64,000 nucleotides of DNA from Aurelia coerulea (Eukaryota > Cnidaria > Scyphozoa > Semaeostomeae > Ulmaridae): the NCBI GenBank assembly GCA_039566865.1, contig CM076960.1, positions 11,384,501 to 11,448,500 on the forward strand. Direction: 5' to 3'. Below, one piece after another: positions 22,729 to 32,273 of this stretch. The notes beneath the pieces were generated by a model. The model was given only the letters and a program-made list of their open reading frames with translations. It had not been told where the DNA came from and made no database searches. Position 1 is the first letter of the stretch. Every line of letters begins with the position of its first letter. The position numbers and the translations under genes were made by a program.

Positions 22729-23041
22729 TTTACGATCAAACTTTATTTCTTCGAATAAAATCTAAATTTTGAACCGCATTCAATAATACTTTCTCTTAAG
22801 TTGTGTCATCATTTCATCACAAGATAATTGCCATCATTTATAATGTATACAAGCGACAAGACCCATTTCTTCCACCGCTATTAGCTGCAGCTCAAAGAAG
22901 CACGTCCGCCATTGTTACAGTGAGCATACCCAAGAAAATTTTAGAGCAAACACAAGTTTCTTTGGCTTAGAATGCTTTTCTACCTCGGCAAACCTTCGTG
23001 CGAGCACATTTGATATGCGATTCTCGCAATTCTGAATTTCA

Positions 23042-23590
23042 TTTTTCCATTTTTTTTTCATTTTAAATCATTTATACACAAAATCCCTTCAGCTCTAACT
23101 AATACTACATAAACAAAAGTTTTATAAATCAATATCACAAACATAAGAAAAATACTCAAGGCTAATGGCATTACTGATCTTCCAAGGAGTCGTGTTTTTA
23201 TTGGCTTTCAGCTTATCAAGTGTGTCTTTAGTTCTTTTTTGAATTGGCACAAGGTAGGAAGCTCCCTAATACTTATGGGGATTTCATTCCGGAATAAATA
23301 AGAAATAAGAATAAGAAATAAGAAAATCCTTTTTTGTCATACTCCAGATTGTACCTCGGGATCTGAAGATCTCTGCAGAATCACGTGTTATAGCTGGAGT
23401 ATTGGATCTTCGTTGGAATTTGTTCCAGAGATTTTCCGGACAGAGTCTGTTCATGATCTTACAGGCCATCAAGGCACGATCAAACATGACAAGTTGCTCA
23501 GCACGAAGGAAATTATTTGACCATTCGTCTTTAATCCTGGACGATTCGATCACGGAGACGGCTCTGTCTTGAAGAAGTTGAAGGGCTTCC
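23042..23590 (-). mobile_element. LINE L: 3' fragment of an APE-type LINE
   Basis: Encodes only the extreme C-terminus of a LINE ORF2: VIESSRIKDEWSNNF, ALMACKIMNRLCPENLW, then, after a small insertion of AAGAAATAAG-type units near 23300, WNEIPISIREL...CQFKKELKTHL. The 3' end carries a T-run at 23040-23060 (poly-A in sense). Truncated at about 23590, where a hairpin-rich repeat begins. Confidence 0.7.
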
Positions 23591-23604
23591 TTTAGACTAG
23601 CTAC

Positions 23605-23665
23605 ACTAGTCCCTCGATTTCGCTGTTGTTGTTGTTGCTGATGGCCAGCTCAATGAGGGACTAGT
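23605..23665. repeat. Hairpin with 11-bp perfect arms and GTT-repeat loop
   Basis: ACTAGTCCCTC (23605-23615) and GAGGGACTAGT (23655-23665) flank a loop rich in GTT units. Adjacent sequence (CAGAGAGTGTCTCAAATCGG) recurs inverted and diverged at about 25255-25310 together with CAACAACAA, so 23.6-25.3 kb may be an old TIR element. Confidence 0.5.
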
Positions 23666-24484
23666 TGCCAGAGAGTGTCTCAAATCGGAATTTTCAGAAC
23701 GAAAAACCTGATTGTAATCTGATTGGAGCATTTCGGCTAAAACAATAGAAAATTTTTTTGTAGCCAATCAACTTTTCGTCTCTTTACTTATTTTTACTGG
23801 AAAACCTCCCTTTGAAGTAGAGGCCTGTTTGGTCTGAGTTTTTCAAGAAGAAGCAATGGCGTCCGGCGCTGTCGTCGCAGCTTGATCGACCTGAAGAGCA
23901 GAAGCAAATGAAGCTGAAGGAATTTAGCTAGCCATTTGGCATGATGAAGTGGGCACTGGGAAGAGATATTTGTTTGTGCTCTAACAGGAAATGGCAAAAT
24001 GTAATGCTGTTGTGATACTTGAGAGGCATTTTCAAGACAGCAGTGAGTGTCAGTCTGTCAGTACACTGCAGTGTAGTGTAGGCCTACTCTAAGTTCAGGT
24101 TAGTGATTTTTTCGTTTACATTTGGCTCGTGTATTTCAATTTCAGGGCCTCCGATGACTTGGGGACCGGGGGGGCCGGGGGGCCACGCCCCCCACATGTT
24201 TGCAAATCATGCCGTTTTGAAAGGCAGCTCATCATCAAGTCATCATCATGTTATTGTGTTGTGGTAATTCTTTGTATCAAGTTTGGCCTGCCCCCCCCCC
24301 CCCACTTTTCTGATCTCGTCGGGGGCCTTGAATTTCTAATATTATCTAACTGCAAGCATGTTACTTGGCAATGTTGAGCTGTTGTACTTTATCACCTTAA
24401 CAGTTGTTTTGGTTTGAATGCATTTGATCTGCCAAATAAAACAATCTTAGATATTTTAGAAGTTTAGAATCTTTATAAGTTGCA

Positions 24485-24531
24485 TATGTGATCCAACCCC
24501 CCCCCCCCCCACCCCGTGTTTGGATCACATA
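24485..24531. repeat. Inverted repeat around a C-run
   Basis: TATGTGATCCAA (24485-24496) and TTGGATCACATA (24520-24531) are perfect inverted arms around a C-rich loop. Confidence 0.6.
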
Positions 24532-24919
24532 CGAAAAGGAAAGGGTGATATAATTTTTTGCTTGTGATTTAACAAGTACTTGTTACTTTATCACATTGAT
24601 GTTGATGTTCTTAATTCATAGGGGTTTGTTTAAAGCAAGATATCTGCTTCATTATTATCAGACCTCGCATCAGCATGCATTTAGGTGGCACTTTTCTTGG
24701 AGAGAGTTTGTCTATCTGATGCAGCAAATCACTTGGAGCAAATATAAAGAACAGTTCCCTTGAAAATTCCTTGTACTTCAGTCCTTCAGATACCACTTAA
24801 CTGATTGCTAATGATAATGTATAATGATGATGAAATGTCTAATCTTGTCAAGTCTTTGGTTCCTTCCTTTATCTTTGGTCACTCTGAACTTTGGTCACTT
24901 TATCTTTGGTCACTTTGAT

Positions 24920-24979
24920 AGGGGGGGGGGGGGGGCTCTCTCTTCGATTAGTTTACCTATTGAGAGAGCTCCTCCTTTA
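24920..24979. repeat. Short palindromic element, copy 1
   Basis: A G-run, then GCTCTCTC, a 19-base loop (with TCGATTAGTTTACC), GAGAGAGC and TCCTCCT. A nearly identical block lies at 50869-50921. The two share loop as well as stem, so they are copies of one short palindromic repeat. Confidence 0.6.
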
Positions 24980-25927
24980 AATAATTCTCTCCGTGGTGAA
25001 TTTATATATATATGAAACTGAAACTCCTCTGAAATTTCAAATTTATGTTCACTGTCCATGCTCAATTTTGTCAGAGTCATAAACTGTCTAAAATTCTTTC
25101 AAATTCACATGAATGAAACTTGGTATCAATGTGTTGTTTTCTTGAGTCATATTTTGATGATTACTGATCACAGCAGCAACAACAACCAAAATACTAATTC
25201 CGTGGTCCGCGTTTTACGCATGTAGCGCTTATGAAAACGAGGCTATCAAGTTATTCCGATTTCAGACACTGTTTGGCAACAAGTCTCTGTATTAGCGACA
25301 AATCAGTTCTAAGGAGCATACAGAGATTGTGTAGCCAGTCTAGGCTTCCTTTTTTGAATTTGAGAGGCTACCCCAAATAACATCTGCATATCGCATGTGA
25401 CTTTCTAAGAATGATTGAATGATTGGTGCTCATTGGTGCTCATGAACGATTCTCACAAAACAACTCTGTGATAGTTCGTCTGGGAAAATTTTTTTTTGAA
25501 AAGTCGATCTTTGCTTTCTCTTAAAATGACTCTCCCAGTCACTATCCAGTATTTCTCCAAAAGATTCTTCTACCCTTCCCCATCTACATCCAATTACTTT
25601 CTCTTCATTTTTTGAAGAATCTCAAAAACCATCTTTTGATATAAGTTGAGACAAATGCCCCCATCCCCACGTGTGGCCATGCCACTGACTGAAATCACAA
25701 TAAAGCCTTTCTTCATGCAGATGATCTTGCAAAGACGTCAAGGACCCTTTTTTGTTGAGGAAAGTAAAAGTTCTTTTCCACAGTCAGTAACAGTTCTGCC
25801 CAAGTATCACGTAAGATAAGTTATGATGTTCCCTGCCAAATAATACAAACCGGCAACATTGGCGCCCCCTGATCTTTATTGCGCTCCCATTCAGGGGGGC
25901 CATGGCCCCCCTGCCACCCCACCACTG

Positions 25928-25935
25928 TACAATGG
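25928..25935 (+). repeat. Right copy of 8-bp target site duplication (TACAATGG)
   Basis: Follows the right inverted repeat ending CCACTG. Matches 16286-16293. Confidence 0.85.
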
Positions 25936-26542
25936 TAATAAGAGGGAAAGCTATCTGCAAACCAGAGTGCGGTTGTACCAACAGCAAAAAGAGAAGTCCT
26001 CTGTGTCCTTGCCACCTGATCCAGATTCTCTCCTGCAAGCATTGAAGAGAACGCAAATGCAAACACTTTATTGGCAACAATGTGGGAAGACCGGAATCAA
26101 ACAGTATAATCCAGAGCAGTATGGATGGAAGTGGGAAGATAGTGCTAAGAAAATGGTCCCAATCTGGTACACTGGCCAACAGCTGTCTCCGAATCTGCAG
26201 AAGAAGAAAAGCAAGGCCAAAGTTCAAGTTGCTGATACGGTTGCAGACGATGAATTCTCAGACACAGATTTACAAGAGCCAAAAAGGAAAAGACGTCGAT
26301 GCTTGAAGAAAGACAAAAAAGCAACAAAAGATACGAAAGTTGGCAAAAACGTAGACAATGCGAGGTTGAATAAAGACATTTCCGTGATAAACGATATGGA
26401 TGAAGAAGTTGCTGATTGTGAAGACATTTTTTCAGCGGAAGACGTGGAAGAAGACTTTGATGGTATCATTCCAGATGCAAGTGAATGGGAAGTTTCGGAC
26501 TTTTCCTCATCTGAGGACTCTCATGATGAATGGGAACAATGA
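25928..26542 (+). pseudogene. 3' half of the split PIN/FEN-like gene
   Basis: Open from the duplicated site to TGA at 26540-26542. It reads YNGNKRESYLQTRVRLYQQ, SLPPDPDSLLQALKR, TLYWQQCG, YGWKWE and IWYTGQQLSPN, the block that normally follows the T-V-M-Y-N-G motif in this family, and the 5' half (15278-16293) stops at exactly that motif. Joining the two across one copy of TACAATGG keeps the frame. The tail is basic (PKRKRRRCLKKDKK), then strongly acidic, ending DEWEQ, suggesting a nuclear protein. The half is intact apart from the separation. Confidence 0.75.
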
Positions 26543-27640
26543 GAAATATACATTTTCAAATGATCATAGTTTTTTTTATACTTGAGTGGTATGAACATAG
26601 TTTTTATGCGAAAATTACTCTCCTCGTCATGCTCTTTAGAATGAGCTATTCAGATTAAGTATAGGGTCAAGTTCAATTTTTGATGACCGTTCAAGATGAC
26701 GTCATCGATCACGTGACTTGTGCCAAATTTTCAAAAAGGTACCAGGCTCCATTTTGTACCAGGGGTCATTAGTAATCGGATTTTAAAGTCAAAACCTTGA
26801 CAGTGAACGTTGCTAGATTTGTCTTAGAAATTCCCTGCCTAAATCACTGAGAAAAAACAATTCATCGACTTGCTGCATAAAGTAGGTGATTTGGGTGATT
26901 TGGGTGAATGAAGTATGTTAAAAAAACTCTATCTGCATTGCTGCAACCAAGACAATTAAATGTAATATCGTCTGTAACCGCTCCCGGTGGTCTCCCGAGA
27001 GTCCACCGTAACGCGCACCTGTAGATATTAGCGATTAGGAACATAAGGGCAATCGAGACCGAAGGCAAGCGAAGCGAGCCGAAAAACCGGGGGGTTCTGG
27101 GGGTACTCCCCCGGGAAAACTTTTGTGGCCACGCCCTTTAGATTGGCTTAAAATGCTATCAAAAATGTTTCAACGAACATCAATCATGTTATTTCACGGC
27201 TATTTCGCCACATGTCCTCATGCCGAATCACATAAGATCGCATTTTGAAGTTGCAATTGCCAGTCATTTTTCGTTACTGGTGCGTTTTCTGATATGGGAA
27301 TGAAGCTATGGTGGCTTTTCTATCAAGTTATAATTTAAATTATTGTATTAAAGTAAATTATTGTCTTTCATTGAAAGGGCACTTTTGCCCCCCTTGCCCC
27401 CCTTAGGGAAGGGCAGGAGGGGCGCTTGCCCCCCGCGCCCCCCTCTCCGGCCCAGTGTATCTGGGGTTTGCCTGTAAATACGAGGTTAACAAGATCAAAG
27501 CTATTATTCTTTGGTAACAAACAGTCATAACCTATTGTGAGGCAGAAACCAACGAAAAAATATGAAAAAGCTAGAAACCAATGAAATAATATGCAACAGA
27601 AATGAAAAAGGAACTAAATCAAAGCTAAGAAAGGGTAACA
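26543..27640. repeat. Non-coding; hAT-like G/C-rich fragment at about 27060-27465
   Basis: No gene seen. About 27060-27465 has the look of a short non-autonomous hAT: a GAGCCGAAAAACCGG and CCCCCGGGAAAA block on the left, and CGCTTGCCCCCCGCG followed by GGCCCAGTG on the right. No target duplication was established. Confidence 0.35.
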
Positions 27641-28065
27641 CGTTTACCATAAAAGCGCTTTTAAGCCCCCCTCTCCATTAGGTCCCCTCTGTAATAAGAC
27701 CCTCCCCTCTGAGTCAATAATCTAAATAAACCCCCTCTCTATTAAGCCCCCCTCCCCACTTATATCAAATTCCAGAGTTTACCAAAGATTTTCCATTTAT
27801 TGAGCTGAATAAGTATTCATTTTAATTTTGATGTAGTTTGATTTCGATATTTAAAATGATTAAACTGTGTCGAATTTATGCATTTGACTCGAAAGATTGT
27901 ATGTTGAATCCGCAAAATATCATATAAAAGAACTGAAAAGCCATCATATATATTCTTTTTCATTTGATTTTGTGAATAAGCACCCCTCTCTAATAAATAA
28001 GCACCCTTCTCTTTTAGGCCCCTTTCTGGAGTGTCCAAAATTCGATAAGCCCCACGGGGATATAA
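27640..28065. repeat. MITE-like TAAGCCCCCC repeat, intact copy
   Basis: Starts near AAAAGCGCTTTTAAGCCCCC, with several TAAGCCCC/CTCTCTATTAAG units at both ends, and ends near AATAAGCCCCACGGGG. The AT-rich middle (AACTGTGTCGAATTT, ATTTGACTCG, AATCCGCAAAATA) is shared with the second copy at 28980-31000, which defines the family. No protein is encoded. Confidence 0.6.
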
Positions 28066-28979
28066 ATTTTACTGTATATGTTTCGAGATTTGAGATGGTC
28101 CTGAAAATATGCAAGTTTGAAAATATTGAAAGGACACCCTTCATAGGAAAGAAGCTTGGTGCGCCCCCCAGATGCAATGGACGGATTAACCCCAGCCCAC
28201 ACATAACACAAGAGCACCGCCCCCGGGGGTGCTTGGTCTGCGAAAATCCGGGGAGGTGCCACTGGAAATCTGAAAGGGCACCCTGCCTCGGAATAAAATT
28301 TCCGAAAGTGAATCACACTGTTCCTACCAATTTTCAACCTTCAATGGTTCACATCCACATAATTTGCCCTTTCATGTAGGCCGTAATCCATGTAGCTCTA
28401 ACATATCACCACCATTACACATACTCTGAAACTTACTTTGAAACTGACACGAATGATTTTTTCACCAAAAGGTCCCTTCGGGCATTATTATAATAATAGG
28501 CTTGCCGCTGCCCACCGTCGTATTTATCATTCAGGTGTATGGACAGTTAAATTTAGTGCGCCGGTGACAAAGGGATAAAATTTACATATACATCTTTTTT
28601 ATTTCCATAATATATCGTTCTCAAAAGAAAACTGGTGAAGAGGAGCATAAGTATAATTTGGGACTATCTTTGAACACCAATGTTGATACTTTGTTAAGAA
28701 GAGCTATTTAACGTTATAAATCAATGCAGTCAGTTTGTGGCGTATTCCACTTTCCAATGGGCTCTGGCTCTGTTGTATTTATTTGAAAATTTAAAGCAAA
28801 AGGGAGCCGATGCGAGAACGAACAACAGTTGTTTTGCTTAGAATTATATCCCTGCTGTGCTTTCTATTTTGCAAACTTAGTACACACCCTCTACACGGCG
28901 TCTGTTGTTCCTTTTTCTCTTTTCGTTTGCATTGCTCTTTTCACTCTTTATAAACCATTACCCTGAAAACTTCACTGCA
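28066..28979. other. No gene recognised
   Basis: Open frames here overlap on both strands and lack motifs. No further feature supported. Confidence 0.4.
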
Positions 28980-29164
28980 TACTTACTGTAAAAGCTCTAT
29001 TAAGCCCCCCTCTCTATTAAGCCCTTCTCTCTAATAAGCCCCTCCCCTCTGAGCCAAAATTTAAAATAAGCCCCATCTGTATTAAGCCCCTCTCTTATAT
29101 CAAATTCTAGTGGTTACCAAAGATTTCCCATTTACTGAGCTAGATAAGCTTGCAAGTTAATTTT

Positions 29165-29440
29165 TTTTTCTATATTCCTCTAAAATGCTACAATACATGC
29201 TACAACCTACTATACTTTCTAATTACTATACAACCATACAACACTACAAGGACGGTAACCACAGGGAGCAACAGACAATGACTACCCCATGGTCGTAACA
29301 TAAAGAAACATCCAACTTAATTATAAATAAATATACAATTACAAGAAGCTACACATAAATGATTAATACCAGTAAATACTGAGGCGTGTTTCACGTCGGA
29401 TGCCAGGCTAGCAAAAGCACATGATCCAGGATCAGGGGTG
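29165..29440 (-). mobile_element. 3'-UTR fragment of the 2A-type LINE family
   Basis: Starts with a T-run (29160-29172), followed by the family signature (CAACACTACAAGGACGG, then GACTACCCCATGG) seen also at the 3' ends of copies A, B and D. No coding sequence remains. Confidence 0.55.
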
Positions 29441-29449
29441 CCTCCATTC

Positions 29450-30770
29450 ATTTTTTTTTCATTTTTTTCATTTTAAAATTATTTATGCACGGTAGCCCCG
29501 TCAGTCAGTATGACTGATTTTCAGGGGGCCGTGCCAAAAACTTTACAAATTAAAAAATCTACTAAAATTAATAATGGGAAAAGGAAACTAATTACAATCA
29601 TAAATAATTTATCTACAACTATTTACAATAAATTTACAACCGACCCTTTATCTTGTTCTTAAAAGAAGATAAAGAGGGAGCTTGCTTGGCCTCGCGGCTG
29701 AGATCATTCCAGATTTTTGCTCCACGAAATGCGAACGCTTTCTGTCCATTACTAGTTTTCATGAATGGCACTAGCAAGTCAGTTTCGGCATTTCTAAGGT
29801 TGATAATATTGCGATCAGAATTTCTAACAAATAAATGCGAGAGATAATCAGGCGCGAGACTATTAACAGATTTATATACAGTTGTTGCAGTCTCACTTCT
29901 GATCATATCCCTCACAGTTGGCCATTTTAACTCTGTAATCAAAGCTTCGGCAGGAGCATCGTAGCTGCTATTTGTAATAATTCTAGCGGCACGATTCTGC
30001 AATTTCTGAAGCTTAGCCAGTCGGAACTCAGCACAGTTCCCCCACACAGAACAGCAGTACCGAAAATGTGGCTCTACAATACCTCTATATAATTTGCAAA
30101 GTACAGTTTTTGGCAAAAATTTCTTTGCATATTTTAAAAAACCTAACGAGCGGGAGACTTTGGCTTGAACAGATTTAATTTGCTCGTCCCACACGAGGTA
30201 CTGGTCAACTTGGACACCAAGATACTTAATACTGTCGACGAGTTCTACAGGGGAATCATCGATAACAAATGCAGGGGAATCCACAGTGTTTTCACCAATC
30301 TTTTTAAGATTTGGTCTAGATCCGATTACCATTGCCTGAGTCTTGATTACATTCAAAGACAATTTATTGCCCTGAAGCCATTCTTTCAAACATTTCAATT
30401 CGTTGTTGAGCGTTTCAGTTAGATCCTCAATGCTCTTAGAGGAATAGGATATGCTAGTATCGTCGGCGTACATCGTAACTTTGCAGTTTTTCAAGGCGAA
30501 TGGCAAATCATTTATATAGATTAGGAAGAGTAGCGGACCTAAACAAGAGCCTTGTGGAACACCACAGCTGATGCTTCCGATGTCAGATTCCACTCCATTA
30601 ACCTTAGTGAATTGCTGCCTACTGCTGAGATATGATTTGAACCATTGAAGCTCAAGACCCTGAATTCCGTACTTAGATAGCTTTTGAATAAGTATGGCAT
30701 GATCAACAGTATCAAAAGCCTTTTTCAAATCAATGAAAATATTTCCTGTAAATTGTCCACGCTCAATATT
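29450..30770 (-). mobile_element. LINE F, 5'-truncated within RT
   Basis: 3' end marked by T-rich ATTTTTTTTTCATTTTTTT at 29450-29475 (poly-A in sense) and 5' truncation at about 30770. Inserted in the second TAAGCCCC repeat copy together with the short LINE 3'-UTR fragment. Confidence 0.75.
29634..30728 (-). CDS. LINE F partial reverse transcriptase
   Basis: 364 intact codons from RT motif A to the natural C-terminus. KKAFDTVDHAIL (motif A, preceded in the same frame by NIFIDL), CGVPQGSCLGPLLFLIYIND, MYADDTSISY (catalytic YADD), NKLSLNVIKTQAM, KYLGVQVD, VEPHFRYCCSVWGN, LQNRAARIITNSSYD and FAFRGAKIWNDL follow one another. No stop or frameshift is seen, so the copy is young but lacks endonuclease and the first RT motifs. 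Same superfamily as LINEs G, H and I. Confidence 0.85.
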   Translation of the reverse strand: MKKAFDTVDHAILIQKLSKYGIQGLELQWFKSYLSSRQQFTKVNGVESDIGSISCGVPQGSCLGPLLFLIYINDLPFALKNCKVTMYADDTSISYSSKSIEDLTETLNNELKCLKEWLQGNKLSLNVIKTQAMVIGSRPNLKKIGENTVDSPAFVIDDSPVELVDSIKYLGVQVDQYLVWDEQIKSVQAKVSRSLGFLKYAKKFLPKTVLCKLYRGIVEPHFRYCCSVWGNCAEFRLAKLQKLQNRAARIITNSSYDAPAEALITELKWPTVRDMIRSETATTVYKSVNSLAPDYLSHLFVRNSDRNIINLRNAETDLLVPFMKTSNGQKAFAFRGAKIWNDLSREAKQAPSLSSFKNKIKGRL

Positions 30771-31000
30771 AATGTTAATTCTGATGTGGTTTGAGATGAA
30801 ACTGTGTCGAATTTGTGTATTTGACTCGCAAAATTGTATTCTGAATCCGCAAAATACGGCGTAAAAGGTCTAAAAAGCTGTCATCTGTATTCCTGTCATT
30901 TAATTTTGTGAAAATGCCTCCCCTCTATAATAAGCCTCCTCTCTAATATGCCCCTCTGGAGGGTCCGAAATTAAATAAGCCTCCTGGGGGCTTAAGGTAG

Positions 31001-31235
31001 CATCCTCCCGGTGATAGAATTGCTATTAATATGGGTATATAACCAAGTTGAGATGGTACATAGGCAAGAATGTAAGATTTTTGGACTGAAAAATTCAAAA
31101 TGGCACCTTTCATGTTGCCATAGCAACCAAAAATAGCCGAACTTTTGCAAAAAATTGTACACGGAAAAGTATTCTTCATTCTCTACTGGTTAAAGTTATC
31201 TCAATGAAATTAGCTGGACTTTATGCAAGTATGTA
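31001..31235. other. Short non-coding spacer
   Basis: Nothing recognised between the C-rich repeat and the small MITE. Confidence 0.4.
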
Positions 31236-31497
31236 CAATGCCTGCCAAAAGTCCTTAGAACATTTAGGCCATTTCGTGACAATCCGCAGTTCTAACGATT
31301 GCGATTAGGTTTAAACACCCCCTCATCCCCGAAACAATGTTAATTTGCAAGGTTATTGTCCTAGCATTCCTTTAGAGTCGCGAATCGTCCTGCCATCCCC
31401 ATTTGATCATCACGGAACATTTTTCTGAGGTGGAGAGGGGGAAATCGCAAAAAAGTCAACAATAGCAAAGATGTTCCAAGACTTTTGGCAGGCATTG
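31236..31497. mobile_element. Small TA-flanked MITE (Tc1/mariner-like)
   Basis: Ends CAATGCCTGCCAAAAGTC and GACTTTTGGCAGGCATTG are inverted repeats, extended by AGAACAT/ATGTTCC with mismatches, and are flanked by TA on both sides (31234-31235 and 31498-31499). Length 262 bp, no coding potential. Confidence 0.7.
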
Positions 31498-31512
31498 TAG
31501 TTGGTCAAAATG

Positions 31513-32273
31513 AGCCTAAATCCGTTCTCCCTGTCGTTTCGCGTCTTTTTGAGAAGACAATCTTCGACCAACTTTACGCCTACTTCGACGATAATAAGTT
31601 GTTCTACTCGCGTCAATCCGGCTTCAGGGCCCTGCACTCGGTTTTGAAGTGCTTATTGAAGAGTAGTGATGATTGTTACCATGATTTTGACAAAGGACTC
31701 CTTTCATCTGTAGTATTTATTGACTTGAAAAAAGCCTTTGATACTGTAGATCATGCAATTCTCATTCAAAAGCTTTGTCATTATGGAGTGCGGGGAAGGG
31801 AGCTGGATTGGTTTAAATCATATTTACAGGATCGTAAGCAATGCTGTAAAGTAAATGGACATACATCAAAAATAGAGAACGTGAACTGTGGCGTACCGCA
31901 AGGTTCGTGTCTCGGTCCACTACTGTTTTGATATACTTAAATGATTTGCCTTGTGCATTGCAAAGCACAAAAGTGACCATGTATGCTGACGACGCAAGCA
32001 TTTCGTACTCATCAAAATCTATAGCCGAGATAAATGAAGCAGTTAATTCAGACCTGAAGAGGCTTCAGCTTTGGTTGGAAGGTAATAAACTTTCCCTTAA
32101 TGTAGCCAAAACGCAAAGTATGATCCTCGGTTCCTCGAGTAATTTGAAGAAACATCATCTGGACAATGGAGATCCTGAGATCAATCTCCATATAAATGAG
32201 GACAACCAAGATATAATTGGATCAAATAAGTATCTTGGCGTTCACATTGATTCCGAGCTTAAGTGGAGAGAAC
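31513..32273 (+). pseudogene. LINE G reverse transcriptase fragment
   Basis: RT blocks VLPVVSRLFEKTIFDQL, RQSGFRALHSV, DLKKAFDTVDHAIL (motif A), CGVPQGSCLGPLLF, then a frame change at about 31930 and MYADDASISYSS (catalytic YADD), NKLSLNVAKTQSM, KYLGVHIDSELKW. A stop at 31929-31931 marks the frame change. The coding sequence is then cut by the 2.2-kb TIR element. Confidence 0.8.
32265..32273 (+). repeat. Left 9-bp target site duplication (GGAGAGAAC)
   Basis: Matches 34475-34483 exactly. A 9-bp duplication is typical of Mutator-like elements. Confidence 0.8.

Larger units (their letters stand above)
23666..25850. other. Non-coding stretch inside the hAT-like insertion
   Basis: No gene recognised. 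Contains G- and C-runs (24170-24190, 24290-24303, 24497-24512, 24920-24935), a G/C-rich hAT-end-like block at about 24145-24200, and two small hairpins listed separately. Confidence 0.45.
16294..25927. mobile_element. hAT-like DNA transposon insertion, 9,634 bp, carrying nested elements
   Basis: Left end CAGTGGCGGGGTGGC and right end GCCACCCCACCACTG are inverted repeats (14 of 15 matching), starting with CAG-TG as in hAT elements and flanked by 8-bp duplications (TACAATGG). It interrupts a coding sequence exactly in frame. No hAT transposase was recognised inside. The interior is filled by LINE copy B, an ORF1-like gene, a LINE 3' fragment, a long palindrome and several hairpins, so the element is either a small non-autonomous hAT that later received insertions or a large carrier. 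Confidence 0.8.
28980..31000. repeat. MITE-like TAAGCCCCCC repeat, second copy, split by LINE insertions
   Basis: The left part (about 28980-29165) has the TAAGCCCC units and TTACTGAGCTAGATAAG. The right part (about 30785-31000) resumes with TTCTGATGTGG, AACTGTGTCGAATTTG and AATCCGCAAAATA and ends with CTCCTGGGGGCTTA. Comparison with 27640-28065 shows the two parts are contiguous there, so the 1.6 kb between is inserted. TTAATT is found at both edges. Confidence 0.6.

Noticed and set aside
24129..24377. 82-codon open frame with Gly/Pro-rich start
   Set aside because: G/C-run translation beside a hAT-end-like block; no supporting homology.
27897..28379. 160-codon open frame on the plus strand
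   Set aside because: Spans the end of a MITE-like repeat, overlaps frames on the other strand and has no motif.
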